Shown here: one piece after another, positions 1-8,329 of the stretch
How the letters are laid out: every line of letters starts with the position of its first letter
Position numbering within the stretch: the stretch's first letter is position 1
NCBI GenBank assembly: GCA_963668185.1
Contig: OY764162.1
Span: 124,001 to 188,000 of the forward strand
Origin: G963668185 sp963668185
Lineage (GTDB): Bacteria; Chloroflexota; Dehalococcoidia; Lucifugimonadales; G963668185
Direction: 5' to 3'
Length of the DNA: 64,000 nucleotides
Translations under genes and position numbers: made by a program
Notes under the pieces: generated by a model
The model's input: the letters and a program-made list of their open reading frames with translations, nothing else
Told to the model about the DNA's origin: nothing
The model's database searches: none

Positions 1-1
1 T

Positions 2-1390
2 GTAATCGCGATGCTCAACATGTTCGTGTTCGTTGGAATCTTTGGTGGGCTGATGCTCGCCGTGGACTGGCAGTTCGGTCTGATCAGCATCTCCGGAATC
101 CTCGTATGGTTTGTTCGCTCCTATCAGGGAAGGACGGCCGGAGCAGAGAAATGGGATCGCGTTCAGGAAAGGGTCGGTGGTCTCACGACGGTTCTCCAGG
201 AGAGCTTGGTCAGTATCAGAATCGTCCGCGCGTTCGGAGTCCAGAGGGCAGCCATCTCCAAGTTCCGCCGAGCTTCGAATGCACTCTCTGACGACCTTCA
301 CTCGGCAACAACTTACAACCTGAGCCGTACAGGTTCCCTGATCGCACTGTACAACTTAGGTTTGGCACTGTTGATCTGGTACGGAATGATTCGCATTTCA
401 GCCGGGGCGATAACTCCCGGACATCTGGCGACCTTCATTCTCATGCTGGAGGTATCTACGGAGCACTTCGGATATGGACTTCACTACATCATGCAACTGC
501 TAAGAGTAATCGCCTCCGGTCGCAGGATCCTATCGGCGATGGACCGCTCCAGGGAGGAACGCGCCGCGTCGGTTGCCATCGGTGCGGCGGACGAGCGTGT
601 TTCCGGCAGGATAGAGTTTGCGGACGTGTCATCAGAGTACGAGCCCGGCGTCCCCGTGGTGAGCGACCTGAGCTTTGAAATACGCCCCAACGAGGTTGTC
701 GCCATTCTTGGCACGGCGGGGTCCGGAAAGTCGACAATCGCCAACCTTGTTCCAAGATTCTACGAAGTCAGCAAAGGCCGGATTACGGTCGACGGAGCGG
801 ACCTGAGAGATATCGCGCTGCCCGTGCTGAGGAGAAGCGTGGGCATCGTCCTTCAAGACTCGTTCATGTTTTCCGGAACGGTGAGAGACAACATTGCCTT
901 CGGCAGATTGGATCTCAGCATGGAGGACATCGAAGAGGCGGCCAAGATTGCGCATATTCACGACTTCATCGCTCAGCTTCCGAACGGCTACGAGACCTTG
1001 ATAGGGGAGCGAGGAATAACGCTCTCGGGGGGACAGAGGCAGAGGATTGCCATCGCAAGAGTCGTGGTCCAGGACCCACCAATTCTCATATTCGATGACT
1101 CGACTTCTAACGTCGACTTCGAAACGGAACATCGGATACAGGAGGCCATAGCACGCATTTCGCGCGACAAGGCCACGCTCATCGTGACTCATCGCGTATC
1201 TAGCGCTCGAATCGCCGACAACGTCCTGGTCCTAGAAGACGGCCGGATCGTCGAGCAGGGTACATATCGCGAACTCATGGCGAGCGGCCGTCACTTCCGG
1301 CAGATCAGCGCAATCCAGTCCGCGATGCTGATTGAGGATGTCCTTGCAGACGGCCAGCCCTTGTCTGGAGAAAACGGCCGTGATCGATAG
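2..1390 (+). CDS. ABC exporter half-transporter, 5' truncated by window edge
   Basis: The reading frame is open back to base 2, so the true start lies outside the window. About 460 residues are visible against roughly 580-600 for the family. The N-terminal part holds the remaining transmembrane helices of a type IV ABC exporter. The nucleotide-binding domain follows with Walker A GTAGSGKS, signature LSGGQRQRIA, Walker B ILIFDD and H-loop THR. The residue after the Walker B Asp is Asp instead of the usual catalytic Glu (IFDDSTSNVD). This is typical of the degenerate-site subunit of heterodimeric exporters such as BmrCD or TM287/288. The next gene overlaps it and encodes the partner. The substrate cannot be told from the sequence; drug or lipid export is typical of the family. 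Confidence 0.93.
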   Translation, partial: VIAMLNMFVFVGIFGGLMLAVDWQFGLISISGILVWFVRSYQGRTAGAEKWDRVQERVGGLTTVLQESLVSIRIVRAFGVQRAAISKFRRASNALSDDLHSATTYNLSRTGSLIALYNLGLALLIWYGMIRISAGAITPGHLATFILMLEVSTEHFGYGLHYIMQLLRVIASGRRILSAMDRSREERAASVAIGAADERVSGRIEFADVSSEYEPGVPVVSDLSFEIRPNEVVAILGTAGSGKSTIANLVPRFYEVSKGRITVDGADLRDIALPVLRRSVGIVLQDSFMFSGTVRDNIAFGRLDLSMEDIEEAAKIAHIHDFIAQLPNGYETLIGERGITLSGGQRQRIAIARVVVQDPPILIFDDSTSNVDFETEHRIQEAIARISRDKATLIVTHRVSSARIADNVLVLEDGRIVEQGTYRELMASGRHFRQISAIQSAMLIEDVLADGQPLSGENGRDR

Positions 1391-3134
1391 CTCTCCTGCG
1401 TCTGTTGAGCCGAGGACAATGAGGAGGTCCGCGGCAAGGCTGATAGACTATTGCCGAGCCTATCCCCGCTGGATAGCAGTCGCATTTGCGTTCGCGCTGC
1501 TCTACTCGGTGTCAGCCGCGATACTGCCCTGGGCGATAAAGCACGCCATCGACCCACGTCCAGCCGGTGAAGCGTTTTCCCCTGCGCAAGTAGGCCTGAT
1601 TCTAGTAGCCCTCGCTCTCATACAGGGGGTCACGTACTACGTGCATCTGCTAGCCCTGTCATTCGTCACCCAGAGGATGCTCAACAGCATCAGAAACGAT
1701 CTCTTCGATCAGATGCAGCGCCTGCCAATGAAGTACTACGATGAGAACCGTGTAGGCGAAGTCATGGCCTATGTGCATGGCGATGTCGAGCAGATACAGG
1801 TGCTTCTGGGAGGTATGCTCTACGTCCTGGCTGTCACGATGACGGCCTTCGCCATCATTGTGGCCGCGTTCTTCATCAGCATCTGGCTTGCTGTAGTGAT
1901 GATCGGTATGCTCCTGGCGTCGGTCGTCGTAATCATCTTGTGGCGAATGTACATCTCGGAGCGTTTCAGACAGGCCAGAGAGACGTTCTCGTCGCTCAGT
2001 GGACTGCTGCAAGAAACCCTGTCCAACTTTAGAGTCATCCAGAGCCTTGGCCAGGAACGGTATGCCTCCGGAAGACTTGGCAGCGCCAACTCCGCTTACT
2101 TGGATGCAAGCCTGTCCGCGGAGAGGTCGATTGCCGCGATGCGCCCAACAATGGAGATAGTCAGCGGCATCGGACTGGCCATCTTGCTCTACATCGGCGG
2201 CTTGCTCGTTTCCAGAGGAGATGCGGACGTGACCCTCATACTTGCCTTCGCGGCCTATGGGGCAAGGTTCTTCGAGCCGATGCAGTTGATTGCCCACGGC
2301 TTCGGCGACCTCGAGAGGGCCACAGTCTCACTTACAAGGGTTCTGGACTTTCTCGCGATTGAGTTGCCCGCAACCGGGAGTGAGTTGCAGGTGCCTGAAT
2401 CGCACGTCCGAGGCGAGATAGAGTTTTCGTCCGTGAACTTCGAGTATCTGGCGGGCATTCCGGTGCTGCACGATATCGATCTGTGCATAGGGGCAGGCGA
2501 GACAGTCGCAATTGTAGGGCCGACGGGGGCGGGCAAGACAACCCTGCTTTCGCTGCTCATGCGGCTGTACGATCCCGCTTCGGGACGGATACTGGTCGAC
2601 GACCGCGACATAAGCGAGGTTGATTACCAGTGGCTTGCGCCGAATCTTGGCATTGCCGTACAAGACTCTCACATCTTCGCTGAGACGATCCGCGAGAACA
2701 TCAGGTTCGGACGAGAGCACATCTCTGAGCGGGACATCACTTCTGCCGCAGAAACGGTGGGAATCCACAAGTTCATCGTGAGCCTCGAAATGGGATACGA
2801 GTCCCAAGTTGGTCCTGGCGGACTGGAGTTAAGTGCCGGGCAAACACAATTGATAAGCCTTGCGCGGGCCATCGCAGGCAGGCCCTCCATCCTACTACTG
2901 GATGAAGTGACGTCCAATCTCGACGCGGTGTCGGAGGAAGCTGTACGCACCGCGCTGGAGCGTTTGTTCGAGGACAGGACCGTTCTCATAGTGGCGCACC
3001 GTCTGTCCACCGTACGAAACGTAGACAGCATAGTGGTCTTGAACGCCGGGAGAATCGTGGAACAAGGTTCGCACTCGGAGCTAATGGCCAGAGGAGGACT
3101 GTACGCAAGGCTCTGCGCGTACGCGTATGGTTGA
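1380..3134 (+). CDS. ABC exporter half-transporter, partner subunit
   Basis: Fused membrane and nucleotide-binding domains of a heterodimeric ABC exporter, about 584 residues from the proposed start. I chose GTG at 1380 because GGAG at 1367-1370 lies 9 nt upstream and the start overlaps the upstream stop codon, giving translational coupling. ATG codons at 1332 and 1419 are alternatives. Walker A is GPTGAGKT and Walker B is ILLLDEVTSNLD with the catalytic Glu present, and the H-loop is AHR. The signature is LSAGQTQLIS, departing from LSGGQ. The weak signature here and the Asp-substituted Walker B upstream would meet in one composite site, leaving the other site canonical. Confidence 0.92.
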   Translation: MIDSSPASVEPRTMRRSAARLIDYCRAYPRWIAVAFAFALLYSVSAAILPWAIKHAIDPRPAGEAFSPAQVGLILVALALIQGVTYYVHLLALSFVTQRMLNSIRNDLFDQMQRLPMKYYDENRVGEVMAYVHGDVEQIQVLLGGMLYVLAVTMTAFAIIVAAFFISIWLAVVMIGMLLASVVVIILWRMYISERFRQARETFSSLSGLLQETLSNFRVIQSLGQERYASGRLGSANSAYLDASLSAERSIAAMRPTMEIVSGIGLAILLYIGGLLVSRGDADVTLILAFAAYGARFFEPMQLIAHGFGDLERATVSLTRVLDFLAIELPATGSELQVPESHVRGEIEFSSVNFEYLAGIPVLHDIDLCIGAGETVAIVGPTGAGKTTLLSLLMRLYDPASGRILVDDRDISEVDYQWLAPNLGIAVQDSHIFAETIRENIRFGREHISERDITSAAETVGIHKFIVSLEMGYESQVGPGGLELSAGQTQLISLARAIAGRPSILLLDEVTSNLDAVSEEAVRTALERLFEDRTVLIVAHRLSTVRNVDSIVVLNAGRIVEQGSHSELMARGGLYARLCAYAYG

Positions 3135-3231
3135 CGGGCCAAAGGCTGACCAAGGCGTCCAAACGCAGGTGGGTTCGTGCCGGTAGGGATGTTCGTAGTA
3201 GCTGAGCGAGTATTTGTGATAAAGTGCACAC

Positions 3232-3966
3232 ATGAGACAGGAAGCGGCTGAACCGGTTTCGCGGTCTGGGGCCATGAACCGCTTCTGGACGCCCGACCTG
3301 CTGCTGGCGGCGAGCGCGGCGCTCATGGCGCTGACGCTGTACATGGTGTTCTTCTGGGTCCCGACAGACCTGAACCTGGGGGTGTCCCAGCGCATCTTCT
3401 ACTTCCACGTGCCGTTGGCCATGATCGGCATCGCCGCGCTGCTGCCCGTCGCTATCGGCAGCGTCATGTACCTCAACACGCGAAAGGCGGGCTGGGACCG
3501 GTTCGCGTACTCCTGCGCGGAGGCGGGCCTCGTGTTCGCGACGCTGGGGCTGGTCACAGGCTCGATCTGGGCGAAGCCGGTGTGGGGCCAGTGGTGGACG
3601 TGGGATCCCAAGCTGACGCTGACGGCGATCATCTGGTTCATCTACGTGGCGTACATGATGGTGAGGGCGTACTCTCCGCCCGGTTCACAGCAGGCAAGGT
3701 ACGCGTCCGTGGTGGCCGTCATCGGGGTGATCGCGTCAACGCTGAACTACCTCGCGACGTCGCTCTGGCGGTCGGCGCACCCGGAGACGAACATCGGGCC
3801 GCTGGCGCAGGAGGCGGACGCGATCGCGTCTTCCGCGATCAACCTCACTCTGATGGTCGCGCTGGTCACGTTCGTTGTGCTTTTCGCGGCGGTCGTGGCC
3901 CAGCGCTACTCGATGAAGGCGTCCGAGGAGTTCGTTGACGAGATGTACCGCCGTGCTTCGCGCTAG
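3232..3966 (+). CDS. ccmC: Heme exporter/handling protein CcmC
   Basis: Integral membrane protein of System I cytochrome c maturation, which presents heme to the chaperone CcmE at the outer face of the membrane. The tryptophan-rich motif WGQWWTWDPKLT (WWD domain) and about six hydrophobic segments identify CcmC rather than the longer CcmF. It heads a compact group with a CcmD-like gene, which overlaps it, and ccmE. The start could be ATG 3232 or ATG 3274 (MNRFWTP); neither has a convincing ribosome binding site. ccmA and ccmB lie 26 kb away on the other strand. Confidence 0.92.
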   Translation: MRQEAAEPVSRSGAMNRFWTPDLLLAASAALMALTLYMVFFWVPTDLNLGVSQRIFYFHVPLAMIGIAALLPVAIGSVMYLNTRKAGWDRFAYSCAEAGLVFATLGLVTGSIWAKPVWGQWWTWDPKLTLTAIIWFIYVAYMMVRAYSPPGSQQARYASVVAVIGVIASTLNYLATSLWRSAHPETNIGPLAQEADAIASSAINLTLMVALVTFVVLFAAVVAQRYSMKASEEFVDEMYRRASR

Positions 3967-4294
3967 CGTAGTTGCCGTTCCCGCGCTGGCCGTGCTGCTC
4001 ATCGGGGCAGCCGCGCTTGCGCCGGCCGCGGGCTGGGGGAGCGCGGTCGAGGCCGCGTCTGTGGCGGAGACCGAGGCCCCCGAAGTCCTGCCCCAGGAGT
4101 CAGAGCCTGAGTCCGACGACGGCCCCGAAGCGAATCTGCCGTACATGTTCGCAGTGTTTATAATCACGTGGGCCGTGTTCTTCGGGTACGTGTTCGTGAT
4201 GTCGAGGCGTCAGAACGAGCTGCGGCAGGAGATCGACGCCCTGAAACAAAGGCTGGCCGACTCGGAGCAAGAAGCCGGGCCGCGAACTGAATAG
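3935..4294 (+). CDS. CcmD-like heme exporter accessory protein
   Basis: A 119-residue protein whose N-terminus resembles a signal peptide, followed by an acidic linker. One membrane helix (LPYMFAVFIITWAVFFGYVF) then leads to a basic, coiled C-terminal tail (RRQNELRQEIDALKQRL). That C-terminal half matches the small CcmD protein, which ties CcmC to CcmE. It overlaps ccmC by 32 nt, starting at TTG 3935 with GAGGAG at 3925-3930; GTG 3953 is an alternative. The N-terminal extension makes it longer than typical CcmD, which has about 50-70 residues. Assignment rests on the helix-plus-tail pattern and on position between ccmC and ccmE. Confidence 0.72.
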   Translation: MTRCTAVLRASVVAVPALAVLLIGAAALAPAAGWGSAVEAASVAETEAPEVLPQESEPESDDGPEANLPYMFAVFIITWAVFFGYVFVMSRRQNELRQEIDALKQRLADSEQEAGPRTE

Positions 4295-4308
4295 GAGCGG
4301 GTCGCCTT

Positions 4309-4755
4309 ATGTCACAAGTCATACCGCACTTTCCTGATGAGGCTGCCGAACAGGCAACCGTCTTCACCAACCGGGGCAAGCTGATCCTGGCGCTGATCGT
4401 CATCGCGGCGGCGGCGGGCTACTTCGGGTTCATGGCCTTCAAGAGCGCGACCGTCTATTACTACACGGTGTCGGAGGTCAACGAGGCCGGCGCGTCGTTC
4501 GGCGACTCGATAGTGAGGGTGAGCGGCAAGCTGGAGCCGGACTCCTTCGTCCGCCTCGAAGACTCGACGACGGCCCAGTTCAAGCTGACGGACGGCGAGC
4601 AGACGCTCCTGGCCAGTCACGACGGCGTCGTACCGGACCTGTTCTTCAACGAGCACTCGGAGATCATTCTGGAGGGTACGCTCACCCCGGACGGCGTGTT
4701 CGCGAGCCACAACATCATCGTGAAGTGCCCTTCGAAGTACGTGGCGTCGGGCTAG
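4309..4755 (+). CDS. ccmE: Heme chaperone CcmE, CxxxY variant
   Basis: Membrane-anchored periplasmic heme chaperone of 148 residues with one N-terminal helix (about residues 24-44) and an OB-fold domain. AGGAG at 4293-4297 precedes the start. In most bacteria heme attaches covalently to a His in an HxxxY motif; here the C-terminal motif reads VKCPSKYV, placing Cys140 at that site with Tyr144 conserved. CxxxY CcmE proteins are known from archaea and some anaerobic bacteria with the System I* pathway, where Cys binds heme. The gene closes the ccmC-ccmD-ccmE group and is followed by a dispersed repeat. Confidence 0.93.
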   Translation: MSQVIPHFPDEAAEQATVFTNRGKLILALIVIAAAAGYFGFMAFKSATVYYYTVSEVNEAGASFGDSIVRVSGKLEPDSFVRLEDSTTAQFKLTDGEQTLLASHDGVVPDLFFNEHSEIILEGTLTPDGVFASHNIIVKCPSKYVASG

Positions 4756-4765
4756 GGATAGAAAC

Positions 4766-4793
4766 GGCCCTTCGACAAGCTCAGGGCGAACGG
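4766..4793 (-). repeat. Dispersed palindromic repeat, family A
   Basis: One copy of a repeat seen about 18 times in the window. In + orientation it begins CCGTTCGCCCT and continues GAGCCTGTCGAAGGGC. This copy is reversed, with one substitution, between the convergent ccmE and etfBA genes. Family A copies sit only between genes. Confidence 0.85.
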
Positions 4794-4801
4794 ATTTCCT
4801 T

Positions 4802-6640
4802 TTAGGCTCCGGCGCGCCTCTTGATGGCCCGCGTAAGGGCGGGCACTACTTCCGCGTAGTCGCCGACGATGCCGATGTCCGCGGCCTTGAAGATGGGCGA
4901 GCGGGCGCGGTCGTTGATCGCGACGATGGTTACCGCCTTCTGGACGCCGACCATGTGGTTGAACACGCCCCTGATCCCCACGGCGAAGTAGAGGTCTGGA
5001 GCCACGGCCTTGCCGGACAGGCCGATCTGGTACTGGCGCGGCACCCATCCCAGGTCTGTCACGTTGCGGGACGCGCCCAGACCCGCGCCCAGCGCGTCCG
5101 CGAGTTCCCGCAGCACGGGCAGGTTCTCCGGCCCTCCGATGCCCTGTCCCGCCGATACGATGGTCTTCGCGGTCTCGAGGTTCGCGCCCTCGGCGGAGCT
5201 GTCCACGACGCGTTCGATGACCTCGACCGCCGGCTCCGGCACGTCGCCCAGGTCCAGGGGGGCGACGGTGGCCTCCACCGTGGGATCGGGCTGGACCGGC
5301 GTGAGCATTCCCGGGCGGAGCGTGGACATGTACGGCACGGTCTTAGACAGGATCGGCGCGACGATGTTTCCGCCGAACGCTGGCTTGAGTTGGACGAGGC
5401 GGCCTTCGTCGTCGATCTCCAGCCCCACGCAGTCGCCGGTCAGCCCAAGGCCCAGCCGTGCGGCCAGCCGGGCCGCGAGGTCACGCCCGATGACCGTGGA
5501 GCCGAACAGCACGGCGTAAGGCCGGCGCTCCTCGATCGCGCGGGCGAGGACGTGGGCGTACGTGCGCGTGTCGTAGCCGGCGAGCCGCGCGTCGTCCGCC
5601 GTGCGCACGACGTCTGCGCCGTGCGCGGCAAGCTCGCCCGCGTGCTGCGAGACGCCGCTGCCCAGCAGGAGCGCCTCCACGTTGGTACCGAGAGCGTCCG
5701 CCAACTCAACAGACCGTCCCAGCATCTCGAACGTGACAGGGCGGATCTCGCCCCCCAGTACCTCGGCGAACACCCAGATCGAGCCGGCGTCCGACCTCTC
5801 GCGCCGTCCGCCGCGCTGCGGCGCTTCGGACGCGGTGGCCGCGCCCCGGTCGAACGCGCGCCGCTCGTCGAGGTACGCGAGCAGTTGCTCGACGGCGTCT
5901 TCCACTGCCGCGTCCCTGATGACGATGCCCTCTCTCTCCGGCTCCACGGAGTAGATCTCGTCAACCCACGTGGGCGAGCCGTCGATTCCGAACGCGGCGT
6001 TGTCCGGCGACAGCGCCGCCGCGGAGACCTCGGCTATCGGCTTCGATTGCGCTTCCTGGAGCGCCTCCCTGCGGGGGTAGATCTCCTCGGCCACGTCCTC
6101 GCCGGCGGTGACCAGCGCGGGCAAGCTCGCCAGGACGACCTCGTGGCCCTCGTCCGTGAGCCGTTCCGCGCGAACAGCAGCTTGCGTCGCCTCGTCGTAC
6201 TCTAGCTTCCGCACGTTCGTGACCTGCGGGATGCCGAGAAGTTCGGCGATCTCCGGGCCGACCTGCCCGGTCTCAGAGTCCACGCTGTTGCGCCCGCACA
6301 GGACCAGGTCAAAGCCCTCGTTGGCGAGAGCGATCGAGAGCGCTCTGGCGGTGGCCAGCGTGTCGGAGCCTGCGAAGGCGCGGTCGGTCAGGTGTACGGC
6401 GCGGTCCGCCCCGACCGCGAGGCACTGCACCAGCGCCTCGCGGGCCTGCGGCGGGCCCATCGTGTACACGACGACCTCCGCGCCGTGCGCCTTCTTGAGG
6501 TCCACGGCGGCGCAGACGGCCAGGAAGTCGAAGTGGTTGACCTCGCTGGGGACGCCGTCGCGAATCAGCCGCCTCGTTTCGTTGTCGAACTTGAGCATCG
6601 AGACTAGCGGGACCTGCTTGACGCAAACGGCAATTTTCAT
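4802..6640 (-). CDS. Electron transfer flavoprotein, fused beta and alpha subunits
   Basis: A single 612-residue chain with EtfB at the N-terminus (about 1-255) and EtfA at the C-terminus (about 285-612). The EtfB part shows MKIAVCVKQVP and the beta signature region GRNSVDSETGQVGPEIAELLG. The EtfA part carries the FAD-binding stretch around QIGLSGKAVAPDLYFAVGI followed by NHMVG. ETF passes electrons from acyl-CoA and other dehydrogenases to a membrane quinone reductase; no ETF-QO gene is in the window. Most organisms encode the subunits separately. The joint is a low-complexity, Arg-rich linker near residues 262-283 with no stop or frame change, so the fusion looks genuine. Confidence 0.93.
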   Translation of the reverse strand: MKIAVCVKQVPLVSMLKFDNETRRLIRDGVPSEVNHFDFLAVCAAVDLKKAHGAEVVVYTMGPPQAREALVQCLAVGADRAVHLTDRAFAGSDTLATARALSIALANEGFDLVLCGRNSVDSETGQVGPEIAELLGIPQVTNVRKLEYDEATQAAVRAERLTDEGHEVVLASLPALVTAGEDVAEEIYPRREALQEAQSKPIAEVSAAALSPDNAAFGIDGSPTWVDEIYSVEPEREGIVIRDAAVEDAVEQLLAYLDERRAFDRGAATASEAPQRGGRRERSDAGSIWVFAEVLGGEIRPVTFEMLGRSVELADALGTNVEALLLGSGVSQHAGELAAHGADVVRTADDARLAGYDTRTYAHVLARAIEERRPYAVLFGSTVIGRDLAARLAARLGLGLTGDCVGLEIDDEGRLVQLKPAFGGNIVAPILSKTVPYMSTLRPGMLTPVQPDPTVEATVAPLDLGDVPEPAVEVIERVVDSSAEGANLETAKTIVSAGQGIGGPENLPVLRELADALGAGLGASRNVTDLGWVPRQYQIGLSGKAVAPDLYFAVGIRGVFNHMVGVQKAVTIVAINDRARSPIFKAADIGIVGDYAEVVPALTRAIKRRAGA

Positions 6641-6751
6641 ATGCGGGTTTCTCCGTGAGAGATCTGTTCGCAGAGTAAGGGAGAACGTCGGCGAATCCGC
6701 AAGAGATTATCACTCACTCACAGCCTGCCGCCAAGCCGGACCACGTAACGC

Positions 6752-7849
6752 CTAGACGCTGAACAGGACATTTATCACGTCGCCGTCCCTGACGACGTAG
6801 CCGCGCCCCTCCTGGCGGAGCAGGCCCCGGCGTCTCGCCTCGACCAGGCTTCCGCAATCGACGAAGTCATCGAAGCCGATGACCTCCGCCCTTATGAAGC
6901 CTCGCTCAAAGTCGGAGTGAATCGCGCCGGCCGCGGCAATCGCGCTCGTTCCCTGGACCACGGGCCACGCGCGCGCCTCCCTCTCGTTGCCGGTGAAGAA
7001 CGTGCGGATGTTCAACGCCCTCTTCACCATGCCAATGACGAGCTTTGAAGCGGGATCGCCGAGGCCGAGGGACTGCCGGAACTCCGACTCCTCTTCGGCG
7101 TCCATCTGCGAAAGCTCCAACTCCAGTTGCCCGCACAGGGCGGCTACCGGCACCTTGCTGAATCCCTCAAGCTCCGCAAGCCGACCGGCAAGCCCGGCGG
7201 ACTCGTCGATTCCGTCCTCGCCCACGTTGGCGACGAGCGCCAGGGGTTTGGCGGTGAGGAGCTGGAACCCGCGAATAGCGGCGCTGTCCGACTCTGACAG
7301 GGGAACGAGGGAGATCGGCGTGCCGGTGTCGAGCGCGCCGGCCAGTCTGCCCAGCAACTCCAGTTCGCCGGTCAGCGCCTCCCGTTCAGACGCCCTCGCG
7401 CCCTTCATGCCCTCCTCGACGCGGCCAATGCGCCGCCTGACCACGCCGGCGTCCGCCAGCGCGAGCTCGATCAGCACCGACTCCGCGTCCCGGACGGCGT
7501 CCACCTCGCCCTCCGGGTGCGGGCTGGACGGACTATCGAACGCGCGCGTTACGATGAGCAGCGCGTCGGCGTCCTGGATGTGGCTCATGACCTCGCCGCC
7601 GAACATGCCGGACGGACGGCCTTCGGCGCCGCCCTGCGCGTCCACGAGCGTCGCCTCGGCTTGCACCTGGCGCGACGAGCCGAACAGCGCGGCCAGCCTG
7701 GGCAGGCGGCGGTCTTCGATGGGCGCGGAGCCGATGTTCGCCCCCGATTCCGGCGCGCCGAATCCGCCCACCGGCGCGTCTAGTCCGGTCAGGGCGTTGA
7801 ACAGTGTGGTCTTGCCGCTGCCGGGCAGCCCCACGATGGCTATGCGCAA
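6752..7849 (-). CDS. ychF: YchF/Ola1 family P-loop ATPase
   Basis: A 365-residue Obg-related P-loop protein. Walker A GLPGSGKTT is at residues 7-15. In place of the GTP-specific NKxD motif it has NVGE (LVANVGEDG), the feature that makes YchF/Ola1 prefer ATP. The C-terminal TGS domain ends in DGDVINVLFSV. The family binds ribosomes and modulates stress responses. The stop of the DUF1232 gene lies 8 nt upstream, so the two are probably co-transcribed. Confidence 0.93.
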   Translation of the reverse strand: MRIAIVGLPGSGKTTLFNALTGLDAPVGGFGAPESGANIGSAPIEDRRLPRLAALFGSSRQVQAEATLVDAQGGAEGRPSGMFGGEVMSHIQDADALLIVTRAFDSPSSPHPEGEVDAVRDAESVLIELALADAGVVRRRIGRVEEGMKGARASEREALTGELELLGRLAGALDTGTPISLVPLSESDSAAIRGFQLLTAKPLALVANVGEDGIDESAGLAGRLAELEGFSKVPVAALCGQLELELSQMDAEEESEFRQSLGLGDPASKLVIGMVKRALNIRTFFTGNEREARAWPVVQGTSAIAAAGAIHSDFERGFIRAEVIGFDDFVDCGSLVEARRRGLLRQEGRGYVVRDGDVINVLFSV

Positions 7850-7857
7850 GAGCTGGT

Positions 7858-8229
7858 TCAGCCGCGCTCCGAGTTCTCCGGCGAGGGGTTGTCCGTGTCG
7901 TCGATGTAACGGTACTTGCCCTCGACGACCTCGCCGCCGTCGCCTGAGTCGTCTTCTACGCGGCCCCGGCCGGTGTACTCGGCGACCACGCTCTTCGGCG
8001 CGAGCGTGAGGAACGCGAGCGTGCCGACGACAAGGACCAGCACGTCGTCGATCCGGCCTATCGGGGTCACGAAGTCGGGCAGGAGGTCGGCCGGGATAAT
8101 CAGGTAAGCTAGGGTCGCCGGCAGGATCGCCTTGACGGGAAGCGGGACGCGCTTGTCCATGAGCAGCGAGAAGACCAGCTTCGGAATGCCGGTCAGTTGC
8201 ATCAGGTAAATGATGGGTCTCAGCAGCAC
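7858..8229 (-). CDS. DUF1232/YkvA-family small membrane protein
   Basis: A 123-residue protein with the DUF1232 core LAYLIIPADLLPDFVTPIGRIDD followed by a hydrophobic segment (VLVLVVGTLAFLTLA) and an acidic tail. The family is widespread in bacteria; its biochemical role is not established. It lies directly upstream of ychF on the same strand, 8 nt apart, and is divergent from holA across a 100-base gap. Confidence 0.85.
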   Translation of the reverse strand: MLLRPIIYLMQLTGIPKLVFSLLMDKRVPLPVKAILPATLAYLIIPADLLPDFVTPIGRIDDVLVLVVGTLAFLTLAPKSVVAEYTGRGRVEDDSGDGGEVVEGKYRYIDDTDNPSPENSERG

Positions 8230-8329
8230 GCTGGCCCTCCCGGGAGTTCTGTGGCTATTATAGCGGACGATTTCCGGCGTTGCGCCGGGCGTGGACTAGG
8301 ATCGCGGAGCCTGTGAGGTCAAGTCGATA

